The notes under the pieces were generated by a model. It made no database searches. It was not told where the DNA came from and saw only the letters and a program-made list of their open reading frames with translations. Positions 32,401 to 41,875 of a stretch of 64,000 bases of DNA are shown piece by piece; the stretch's first letter is position 1, and every line of letters starts with the position of its first letter. The position numbers and the translations under genes are program-made. The DNA lies in the NCBI GenBank assembly GCA_033002965.1, contig JAURVB010003524.1, forward strand, positions 1-64,000, given 5' to 3'. The stretch is from Piper betle. Lineage: Eukaryota > Streptophyta > Magnoliopsida > Piperales > Piperaceae.

Positions 32401-33984
32401 CTCTTAAATTCCTTTTTGCTTATCCTTAGACATGTCTATGTTGTGTTAGATGTTTAAAGAAAATATTGTTCATTTCATGGGTGGTTGGTTTGGGTGATTG
32501 GGGACTTGCATGTGATGGGAATGGTCCAATTGCTGTGACTGAAGGCCTGGGCTAAGATCACTGTTGAAAAAATCAGCCAATTCTACTCGGAATTGGCCGA
32601 TTTAAATCGGATTGGGCGAATCCGTTTCAAATTTGGGTAGAATCCGTTTTTGGTAAATTATTAAAATACCCTTGATTTTATACTATATAAATTATTTATG
32701 CATAGGTAAAATAAGAATTTAAAGTTTATAATGATGAAAATATCCCTTGCTTTCCCCCACCGCCGTTGCCGCCCTTTCGCTCTTGCAGGGCGGGGCGAGG
32801 CCGAAGGGGGGAGGCAGGGCTGGCAGGGGGACGGATCGGGGCCGACAGGACTAGGGTGGCGGGGTGGGGCTAGTGGGGGGAGTTCGGGTGGCGCGGGGCT
32901 GGGTGGGGGGAGTTTGGGGTGGCGGGGCCGGCGGGGAGTTTGGGTGTGGCGGGGCCGGCGGGGGAGACGGGGCGGGGACGACGGAGGTGAAGAGTGGGAG
33001 TGGCATTCTCGTAATTAAAAATTGATTCGATTCCGACTCGAGTAAAAAAATAATAATTAATTAAAAATAATTTTAAAAAATCTAAAAAATATAAAAAAAT
33101 ATCATAAAATATAATACACACAATAATATCAAAATTATATTAATATCTAATTTTTATATATTTATGTTATGAGTTGTCAAATTATTATATATGACCGATT
33201 TGAATCGATTCAGACCGATTTAACTGAACTGGTTCCTGTCTGATTTAGGACCGATCCCGATTCTGATTTCGACTCTTTCGAAAACCGATTCTGATTCCGA
33301 TTCTGATTTTTGTAATTATGGCTAAGACATAGTTAGCTGCATCGCTCAAAGAGCCTGTCTATGTTTGTCTGTAATGCATAAGGAGTGAAACTCTTCATGT
33401 GATTTTCATAAAATAAAGTAAACAATCTTTTCAGCCCAACTGAGTTGTTGGTTGTGAAACACTGGTTAAATTTGCATGGAAATAAGAGAAATAACTTCTG
33501 TTTTTATTTGTTCTATGTTCTGAAAAATGGTTTCATACTTTGATTTAATGAAAATTGCAATCTGTCCAACTTGTTATAAGTTGAAACAAAGGAAAGCACT
33601 CAACTATTGAATTCCAACAATTTGCCTGAATTTTGATCTTGAAAAAATTCTGGACTTTAAAAAAGTGAGAAGGTGAACTTTATTTGGACTTTGCGGAGAT
33701 CAAAGGATGTATAGTTAGTGAAGCATGCAGTTTTTCTTATTTATTCTGCTATTATGCCCTAAATATTTGAAGCATTTTAAGTGAATGCTATTAGCACAAC
33801 CAGCTTTTTTTAATAGTTGTAACAATTGAATCTGGATCCTTCGTTTGTGGAACAGATATTGAAGCTACTGGAGAGGGAATCCATCAAATGGACTGAGGAA
33901 GAAGGAAATGCATGTACTATTACAATTAAACTTGATGAGATTGATGGTAGAAATCTGGGCTTTGCGAATGTACCTCAAAGCTGA
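26452..33984 (+). CDS. DUF1771 and Smr-domain protein (At5g58720-like), exon 1 frameshifted
   Basis: Eleven exons with GT-AG borders: 26452-26993, 27414-27439, 29551-29613, 30209-30261, 30363-30592, 30782-30858, 30941-30997, 31394-31461, 31565-31671, 31772-31842, 33856-33984. Domains: CUE/UBA-like N-terminus (ALCDAFGSIFSLEEIASAYC); DUF1771 across exons 6-8 (YQNFRESAKKNWEAMKTYY, then ALDAFLKKDNLQAKYLFEQ, then GKLYHNMYQEACEKS); Smr-like C-terminus in exons 9-11 (LRLHELPPKEALRLLKVNL, VLKVIMEADGED, CTITIKLDEIDG). The canonical Smr DLHG is LRLHEL here. Smr proteins bind or cut nucleic acid; the plant role is unknown to me. Exon 1 changes frame twice, near 26,620-26,640 and 26,790-26,804, each fitting loss of one base; exon lengths sum to 1423 nt, and adding two gives 475 codons exactly. 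All other joins keep frame. Either recent pseudogenisation or two assembly errors. Confidence 0.85.
27414..27439 (+). other. 26-nt microexon of the Smr gene
   Basis: Between TTGATTGCAG and GTATGCTGAG; joins NVF-G to SCGYDAKK and on to SLNKLLNMSIDKL with phases matching on both sides (2 nt completing Gly, then eight codons). Confidence 0.75.
28638..29173 (+). repeat. Direct tandem duplication in intron 2 of the Smr gene
   Basis: Copy A 28,691-28,921 and copy B 28,945-29,173, offset 254 bp, both running from GATTTATTGATATCAGGCAT to GGGTAAGG with high identity. A short third piece (TCAGGCATTGTAGATATGC) lies at 28,639-28,657. Intron 2 (27,440-29,550) is otherwise unassigned sequence. Confidence 0.9.
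32103..32133. repeat. Perfect 11-bp inverted repeat (hairpin) in intron 10
   Basis: CTGCAGCACAG at 32,103-32,113 and its exact complement CTGTGCTGCAG at 32,123-32,133 with a 9-bp loop. A further CTGCTGCAGTT lies at about 32,350. This may mark a small insertion of about 250-300 bp, but no target duplication was found. Confidence 0.6.
32560..33330. mobile_element. Insertion with G-rich core in intron 10 of the Smr gene
   Basis: Flanks are rich in GATTC/CGATT motifs (AATTGGCCGATTTAAATCGG at the left, GACCGATTTGAATCGATTC at the right). The core 32,770-33,000 is extremely G-rich on the plus strand, with 30-bp imperfect repeats (GTGGGGGGAGTTCGGGTGGC, GGTGGCGGGGCCGGCGGGGAG). Its right part (33,005-33,125: TCGTAATTAAAA, GACTCGAGTAAAA, AAATATAATACACAC) matches 54,553-54,672 inside an LTR, so it probably derives from a retroelement LTR. 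It interrupts the gene only within the intron. Confidence 0.55.
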
Positions 33985-34144
33985 TTTTGTTTTTTGGCCC
34001 CCTTTTCTACTTTTTGTTTTGTTTTTTGTCCATGTTGTGTTATGCTTGAGACTCGAACATCAAATGAAATAATTTTGGGTCAATTTGGCTCCATTCCTTG
34101 GTTGATGGTGCAACAGTGCACTTAAACCCATTTTCTACTGACAT

Positions 34145-34357
34145 GAAAAGTTGAAATTCCACTCTTTCTGATAAAGACTGTCAGGTGAGGCCGACTTGAG
34201 ATGCTTATACTTGCCTACATTTATCCGTATTTAAATTCCTTATCCCATTCTGTCTACATTTAAAAAGTTGAAATTCTACTATTTCTGCTGATAAAGTGTC
34301 AGGTGAGGCTGACTTCAGATGTTTTACTTGCTCATAATTATCAACATTTAAATTTCT
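34145..34357 (+). repeat. Direct repeat of about 95 bp downstream of the Smr gene
   Basis: 34,145-34,240 and 34,263-34,357 share AAAGTTGAAATTC, TGTCAGGTGAGG and TATTTAAATTCC-like ends. Probably 3'UTR or just beyond it. Confidence 0.7.
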
Positions 34358-34389
34358 AAACTGATCAATAACAATAGATGCTTGTGAGT

Positions 34390-36741
34390 CAACGCACAGC
34401 TAATATAAGAGGGGAAATGTGGGTTTGAGTAGAGCTAATTGCACGCACAAAAATTATGAGATGACGTTGGAAGAAGAGCAAATTTCCATGCAATCTGCAA
34501 ATTCACATGCAAATAACCAAGAGGCTTAAAATTATAATTAATTAATTAGATTGACTAACTCATTTTTGAATGCCAATCTTTTATTGGCCATAGGTTTCAT
34601 AACATATTTATCATATTATCTTGCATTGTACTTGACTAACCTTTTGTGTAGGGTTGGGACAATAAAGATGCATGAGGCGACAAAGAATAATCTTAAAAGA
34701 ATGAAGTGTTGAAGATCTACATAGTAAGTTTAATAAATGCTTCGTAAGGGTTGATACTAATTACTTAAAAAGTTCAAAACACATTAAAACTGTCTTTATA
34801 AAAAAGTCTTGATAGAAGTGTTAGAACCATGTTTTAATGAGATAACATTGCAAAATCTTTTATGTATAATCAAAAAGTGTATGAACCATCAAAAGAATCA
34901 AGATCATCAAAATTCAAAGTGAAGAAAAATATCAAGCAGCAAATAGAAGAAATTAAAGTTTGAAAATCAAATGAAGTGTTGAAGTACGGAGGACTTTAAT
35001 TATACTTCGGTTAGGACTTCTCGCAATCGAGGACATGAGGTGCATGGGAAGAAGAAGATTCAACCTTCGGCTGACCTTTCGACCACGGGTTCACCTATTG
35101 AAGACCTAGGGTTTGATCAAGAGATGATGGGTTAGACTTCGGCTAACCTTCGATTCAGTGTTTGACAACCGAAGAGGGTCAGGACAACTCTAGGGCTAAC
35201 ATGGTAGAGAGAGATCAAGACATGTGGAACCTTCGGCAGAGCTTCAACAACCGATCATGAGGGCATATTACAAAAGTTCGGTGAAGCTTGAAGGAGAACA
35301 TTTGACAAACCTTGGATTATGGATTTAGCAACCAAAGTGCAAGAGGGAACCCTATGGCCAATGTGGCAAAGAATCAAGGAGGACTTCGGGAGACATTCGG
35401 TCAATCGGGAGCCGAAGAGGGTGAGGGACCCTAGGGTTGATGTGGCGAATAGAGAATCAAAGTTAAGGAAACTTCGGCTGAGCTTCGGTTGCAGGTTTGG
35501 CAGTTGAAGTTGATGTAACTAATTTTAAGTAAATGATTGGTAGATGTTTGGTCAGTCATTTGGCAGACGATTGTTATGAAAAAGTTGTCAAAACCAACCG
35601 TTAAAAAAATAAATAGTCAACGACTCCTATTTTGAGAGAGGTGTTGGAAGTCTATAAATGGAATATTGGGTGGAGTGTTTTGACATATCTTAGGTGATAA
35701 AGAACCCCTAAACTCTCATGGATCAATTTGAGAAGCTCAAGCTTATGCTAGAATTAACTTTTCCAATTAAATTGTAATCTTAAGCTCTAATTGTGTATCA
35801 AAGGAGAGACTCTTGTATGCGAAGCCTTGCTGAAGTGAATTTGAGTTATTTTATAAACTCTGTATATGTGGGGAGTGCATGTGAGCACTTGGCATATAGA
35901 AGGAGAGTGTTTGGATTGAGGATTCCCTTGGTTCAAGGTATGAAGGGAGGTGCAGTCTTGGGAGGTGCAGTTTTGAGAGATGGTTGCTCCAAGGGTGTTT
36001 GGAGATGGTAGTAAGACTCATTGGCACTTGGGAGGTATTTGAGAAAGAAGGCTTACTACTTGAAAGAGTTCCCTAGCACTCGGCCTTGGAGAAGGAAAGT
36101 TTGTTGGAGGCTCATAGGGTGTAAGGAGCACACGCTTCCTTTGCACTGGAGTGGTGCTTAAAATGGAGAGTTTGTAAGTATAAGATTCCTTAACACTTGG
36201 TGCTTGCAAAGAGGTCTTGTTATTGCTTGTAAGTTGTACAAGTTGGTTGTTATAATGAACTTACGAAAACCTACTCACCAATGAACTTGGTGAGCTAAAA
36301 AGAGTATGAGTTCGAAACTTCTTAAAAATCCTTGCGCATTCTCTCTTCCTTTCTCTTTTTGTGGATATTGTTTTAATTTCATTCACATTCTTGCACACTT
36401 TATTTAATTCTTTTGTGTTTGACTTATTCGCTTTAGAGAATTAAGTGAATCAAGGTCAACGTCATTTAACAACTTTCATCTTTTGATAAATTTGCCAAAG
36501 CAGGTAGCTAGTGAGTTTGGACTTATGTTGCCTTACATACTACACGTAATTGGGTTTATTATAAATTGCATTGCTTATTCACTTGTGTTTATTTTGATTA
36601 TCTATTTGTGATTCTCCTTTCATTGTGCTTAAGTCATTTCTGTTTTAATTATCCACGTGTGGTCTTGTAAGGGGTCTAGGTTTCATGAGGATCTAACTCT
36701 TTTGGTAAGTGTTTGTAGTTCTCTCCCACGTAGACACCTTT
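34390..36741 (+). mobile_element. 5' LTR of a copia-like retrotransposon
   Basis: The right end is fixed by an iMet primer site 2 bp later. The left part (34,520-34,985) matches 51,655-52,130 in the same orientation (TGTGTAGGGTTGG, AATAAAGATGCATG, CCATCAAAAGAATCAAGATC, CAAATGAAGT), as expected for paired LTRs. The middle (35,000-35,520) is full of TTCGGCT and CTTCGG motifs. The left edge is approximate. Confidence 0.7.
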
Positions 36742-36743
36742 GA

Positions 36744-36756
36744 TTGGTATCAGAGC
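36744..36756 (+). promoter_or_regulatory. tRNA-iMet primer binding site
   Basis: TTGGTATCAGAGC directly after the LTR end CCTTTGA, the standard minus-strand primer site of plant LTR elements. Confidence 0.85.
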
Positions 36757-36769
36757 TTTGGTTGCAGTA

Positions 36770-37590
36770 AGATGGACAACTGACCCTCAAACTACTTAAG
36801 GGAAGAACCTGAAGAGGCCTTTGAAGCTTTATACGAGAAATCACTTAAGATGGCCAAAAGGAACATGAAGCTCAAAAATTCATTCAAGAAGGTGAACTTG
36901 GAGAAGGAGGCACTAGAGCAAAGGCTGACTTCTATGGAAAATTAAGTGGCCTCACTCTAAGAGGAAAGGAAAATCAACTCAAGCTTAAATGAGTAAATTA
37001 CAATGCAAAATGAAGAATACATAAGGCTTCTTAAGGAAAAGAAAGACTCACTCATAAGTGTTGGGAAATCCCTTATGGTTCCCCACTTGGTTAGATCTCA
37101 AAAGATGGCTCCACACTCAAGAGAAAGTCTTATTTTCAACCATCTACCTCTACATCTCTATCTTATCATTTTTGTGAAAAAGTAGGACATATCTCTATCA
37201 TGTGCAAGATAAATGAAGCTATTGTGAATGGAGCATGCAAATGGTGCCCAAGGAGGAAAAACATGATATCTAGATGAAAAATTCCATTTGTCCAAGGGTT
37301 AGTGTGTTCAAAAAGCTAAAAAGAAAGATCATTACTATGGAACAAGATAAGGCCTTGAAGATCTCACATGCTACTAGAATGAAGAAGGAAGGAAGAAAGA
37401 TTGCCTTCAAGCAAAGAAATGGTTCAACCAAGATAGGCACCACCCTTCAATTCTCAAGAGGTCTTCAAGCAAAGTTACTAAGAGGAAATGGGACATATCG
37501 TGAAGAAATACAAGGTGTAAAAAGATCAAGATCAAGGACAATAAGGGAGATGTACCAAAGGCATTTTGCTTCATATCAATAGGTAAAACT
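36770..37590 (+). pseudogene. Degenerate copia-type gag
   Basis: Plus-strand frames with stops carry a coiled-coil-like Lys/Glu-rich region (NLEKEALEQRLTSMEN, EEYIRLLKEKKDSL), then a damaged zinc knuckle (HFCEKVGHISIMC, the first Cys replaced) and a remnant of the W-P-K motif (CKWCPRRK). This order is that of TNT1-like Ty1/copia gag. Protease and beyond are missing because another element interrupts at about 38.03 kb. Confidence 0.6.
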
Positions 37591-38032
37591 ATCTCAAAAA
37601 CCTTTGGTACTTACAAATCAAAATTTGGTCTTGATCCTTTTACTTCTTAGTATTTAAATTGATATTTCAAAATGATTTTCAATAGGAAAAGTCAAGAGTA
37701 AAATCAATCATCAAAATTTTAAAAATGGTTTACCAAAATCACTTGCTTGAGAGTGTTTTGTTGAAACTCAACCAAGTGTGTATCTTTACTTGATTTTTGA
37801 TAATTAGTATATATGTAAATGAGGGGGAAACATTTTTACAAGGTTAGTTTGGACCTGAGAATAGTTATATCAACCTCTCTAAACATCCACAATACATAGT
37901 TTAACTTTGGGAAAAATAAAATTTGAGCTCATACTTCTATTTCCCACAATTGGTTGGTGTTCACTTGATGGTTTACTTATCGGACAAACCGGAGAAGTTG
38001 AGAGTTTTAAGAAGTCCTAACCCTAGTTGAAG

Positions 38033-39062
38033 ACTAATAGCACTATAAAAAAGTTATTATTCCATGTATTTTATGCATACATTTGTCTTGTTTTGAGTAA
38101 GTTGTCATTATGTTTTACGTTTTTTAGTTTTATTTTAGATTTTTTAATAAATATACAGATTCAATACATTCTTGTGCCAATTTTGCAATTTTTATACCAA
38201 TTCTACATTTAATGGATTTTATGGTTAATTATGAACAAGGTTGAATTGCACGGATCGTTGGCAAAAAAATTGAGGAGCCAATTGAAGGTTACGATGCAAA
38301 GATTCAAGAAGAATAACATAGAATTCATTTAACTTCAATCTTGCTCTTTTGCATTTCAACATCTATAAAAAGGATTTCTTTGCACAAGAAATAAATAACT
38401 CTAGGAGAGGAATCAACACATGAGTATTTTCCTCTTTTGTAATTTTGTTTCTTAGTTTATTTTTAAAACTCGAGTGCTCTTTTTTGTTTTCATTATGGAG
38501 TAATTGAAAATTACGTTTTAGAATTAATGGAACCTCTCGATTAAGTTAATCAATTTCTCATTTATTTATTCTATACTTTATTTTCAAGGGTTAGTTGTTT
38601 TGTTTTAAGCTTCATCTAAAATTGGATTGATCAATTTTAGTTTTCTTATGAAGTAATTAAAAATTACTATACTTTTTGTTTTCATTATGGAGTAATTGAT
38701 AATTAAGTTCCAGAATTAACAGAAGCTCTCTATTAAGTTGATTAAATTTTCATCTATTTATTCTATACTTTATTTTCAAGAGTTAGTTGTTTTGTTTTAA
38801 GCTTCATCCTAAAATTGGATTGATCAACTAGTTTTAGGATCTCAAGACTTTAATTTGATACCAAAAGGGAGAGGTTATACTTAGTCATAAGCAAGGTATC
38901 AAACGGCAGACTTCTTGGTTTGTTTATGAGTGAGATTAGATATTCACTCATGTGTAGTTGGAGGGCTAATCTTAACATATTAGTTAATTGATCAATTATC
39001 ACTATGAGATAGAAATTGGAATTAGTTAATAGGATTTGAGTGAGACTCGAAAGATAAGCAAA
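38033..39062 (+). mobile_element. 5' LTR of an Athila-like Ty3 element
   Basis: Direct match to 50,055-50,950: TTTTATGCATAC, TTGTCTTGTTTTG.GTAAGTTG, TTAGTTTTATTTTAGATTT, TTGCATTTCAACATCTATAA, GAGACTCGAAAGATAAG. An internal duplication (period about 200 bp, CATTATGGAGTAATTG at 38,491 and 38,693) is present here and absent from the 3' LTR. Confidence 0.85.
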
Positions 39063-39075
39063 TAGTAGCTCTGTC

Positions 39076-39790
39076 ATGTTTAATATGGCTCAGTCCATTG
39101 GGCAATTTCATGGTCTTCCCCATGAGGACCTAAATCAGCATATAGTTGACTTTATGAGTATTTGTGATACATTTAAATAACAAGGAGTAATTGATGATGC
39201 TATTGGATTATGATTGTTTCCATTTTATTTAGCAGTAAATGAGGTACCTGAAATCTTTGAACCCAAACTCAATCACCACATGGGAAGAGTTAGCTGAAAA
39301 TTTTTTGTTTAAATTCTTTCCTTAACGAAAAATTGCGAAGGAATGAAATTATTTCTTTCATGCAAATAGAAACAAAGACAATTTATGATGCTTGGAGGTG
39401 GACTTAATGAGGAGGTGCCCCCATCATAACATTCCACCCTTGATGTTGATCCAGACATTTTACAACGGTTTGCTTTGGCATACCAAGTTGATTATCGACG
39501 CTACATCATGTGGAAGCTTGATGGACAAAATCTACGATGAGGCTTGCCAACTAGTTGAAAAATTGGCGTCAAACCACTATCAAATGTCTCAAGGAGGATG
39601 AGGCAAACAAATAGTCGAAGTTTTAGAAATTGATGCAATTACAAAACCTTTCATCATAAGTTGATGCATTATCTAATTAATTTAAAAATTATTTTGTGTA
39701 GGGACAAGTTAAGGCAATTGGTGTTCCACCTCCTTCATGTGACTGGTGTGGAGGTGGACACACTATGGAGTCTTGTCCAAGTTACAAAGA
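39076..39790 (+). pseudogene. Athila-like gag with zinc knuckle, stop-riddled
   Basis: Begins MAQSIGQFHGLPHEDLNQHI just after the LTR, so the normal leader and primer site are missing. Frames continue with stops through a recognisable core, cleanest at 39,392-39,601 (RRCPHHNIPPLMLIQTFYNG, then DATSCGSLMDKIYDEACQLV). A CX2CX3HX4C knuckle (CDWCGGGHTMESC) lies at 39,739-39,776. Athila-type gag packages element RNA; this copy cannot be translated. Confidence 0.85.
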
Positions 39791-39806
39791 GTCAGTTAAC
39801 TTTATT

Positions 39807-39904
39807 TAATTGTGAGTAGCAGTAATAATAACCCATACTCTAACACCTACTACTCTAATTGTGAGTAGCAGTAATAATAACCCATACTCTAACACCTACT
39901 ACCA
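39807..39904 (+). repeat. Exact 49-bp tandem duplication in gag 3' region
   Basis: TAATTGTGAGTAGCAGTAAT... is repeated without visible difference at 39,807 and 39,856. Its identity contrasts with the heavily mutated surroundings, so it is recent or an assembly effect. Confidence 0.9.
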
Positions 39905-40429
39905 AGGTATCACCCTAATTTTTTGGAACAATCACAAGCAGCCAACTGCTGCCCTAGCCAACCCACTTGGATTGTACAACTAGCCAAGGCCACAACCTCC
40001 TCAAAAGAAAGAGTCAGACTTCACATATATGTTTACACAATTTCTGCAGTCCCAAGAAGAACTCCAAGAAGCAGCCATCTGAGAAATTCAGAATTAAGTA
40101 ATGCAATTGAGCAGGGAGAAGTGTGAAAGACCCAAGGGGTCTCTTTTAAGTGAGATTCAACATCCAAGGCATGATCCTAGGGAGTAGTGCAGTGCAATAT
40201 TTTTGAGGAGTGGCAATGTATTGGAGGAAACAAAATCAAAGGAGGATGTGCCCCAATCAGAAGCCAAGAAATCCATTGATGTTCAAACTGAAAATGACAT
40301 TCAAAGAGGAAGCACTGGTGGGAAGTCTTTGCCCCTCCTATCCACTCTGAAGTGAAGATGTCCCCAGTGCCATTTTCTGAAAGATTCTGAAAGATTCAAA
40401 AGAGTAAAGAGAATGGTAAGTTTAAAAAA

Positions 40430-40951
40430 TTTCTTGATATCTTTAAGTCACTTTGTATCTATATTCTTTTTGCATGCACTATTGAACAAAGGTCCAAGCA
40501 TATGAAATTCATGAAGGCCATTTTGAGCAAGAAGAAACTTGGGGAGCATGAGTCCATTGTCATGATTGAGGAGGTGAGTGTTGTCCTCCAAAAAAGCTAC
40601 CTCCAAAGCTTAAAGACCTACGTTGGTTCACTATCTCATGCTCAATTGGATCCATTGTAAGTAAGACATTATGTGATCTTGGTGCTAGTGTTAATTTGAT
40701 ACCTTATCTCTATACAAAAATTGGGTTTGGAGGAGGTGAAGCCTATCGGTTATCTTTCAATAAGGTATTGTGCAGAATTTAAGAATCTATTTCTTCATAC
40801 CGATTTTATCATCTTAGATATGGAGGATGTGGAGGTTCATCGCATTATGGGGCATCCATTTTTAGCTATGGGCCGAACAATCTTTGATGTGGAAAGAGGT
40901 GAGTTGATCATGAGGGTATATGATGAGTGCACAGTGATTGAAGTTTTTTGA
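40430..40951 (+). pseudogene. Athila-like gag-pol linker and aspartic protease remnant
   Basis: The linker motif KFMKAILSKKKLGEHESIV (about 40,507-40,565) precedes the protease active-site region LCDLGASVNLIP (about 40,669-40,705); DLGAS is the usual form in this lineage. Frame 40,721-40,951 continues with DFIILDMEDVEVHRIMGHPF and ends DECTVIEVF. No reverse transcriptase follows, so pol is deleted. Confidence 0.8.
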
Positions 40952-41261
40952 AATAAGAAACTATTTGGATGATTTCATGACATATTTGTAAGCTGATCAA
41001 TGCTAGGATTCTAAGTGTGTAAGTTGTTTTGTTATTATAGCAGAAATGGAGAAGAAGGAAAGGCAGTAATCTAGGATGGAAAGGGCTAATCTATCCAATT
41101 TTACCATTGATGAGCAAGCCCATGAACTCTGCCTTTCAAATAGTTTTAAGTTACATTGTTTAGAAGTACACTAACTTCTCTTGATTTGAGTGTAGGGAGG
41201 TAGTACAAGTTGAACCCAAGGAAATGCATGACTAGAGACTAAGGGTGCCTTGAAGACATTA

Positions 41262-41870
41262 AATTTAGTGCTCCTTACGAGGCAACCCAAATATCATTCA
41301 TTTGTCTATTTATTTATTTTTTGATTTCAAATAATTTGATCAAGTTCTCTTTAATAGTTTTCATGCATATCACCCCTGAGCATTCGTGGTTAAAGGGAGT
41401 CTTGTTACTTGTTATTCCTTTTCAAATACTGGGGACAATATTTACTTAAGTGTGGGGGCATTCATTTCATCAGTAATAGTTTGTGAGTTATTTTTGAGTC
41501 AATTTTTTTATTTGCATCAAATATTCATTTAATTAATGTCAGTTAATAACATTTGCTAACATAGTTCTTTGATTTATGATTTAACCATAAAAGTATTGCT
41601 TTGTTTCATGGAGATAGTAGTGCTAGAAATGTGTTCGCAATATTCATTCCATATTCCCCTTGCTTTAATTTTGATCGAATTTGGATGATGCTTATACTTT
41701 CTGTCATTAATTTAATATTGGGTGATCTAGAATGCATTTTGAGAATCACTTAGAGGCAAAATCTCAAGAACATGTTAAGAAGAATATGATTTTGGTAATT
41801 TGTTTACGAGCTAGAGCCTCACAAAGGCTACTTATTGTGTTGACCAATTTTTTGAGCCAAAATTTTGGCC
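41262..41870 (+). mobile_element. Athila-like 3' non-coding region, left part
   Basis: GTGCTCCTTACGAGGCAACC and ACTTAAGTGTGGGGGCA are conserved landmarks of the region downstream of pol in Athila-type elements (recalled pattern). The continuation resumes near 49,665 after inserted LTRs. Confidence 0.55.
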
Positions 41871-41875
41871 TTATA

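Noticed and set aside
32731..33018. 95-residue Gly/Arg-rich frame
   Set aside because: It is the direct translation of the G-rich intronic insertion; the composition is explained by GGG runs.
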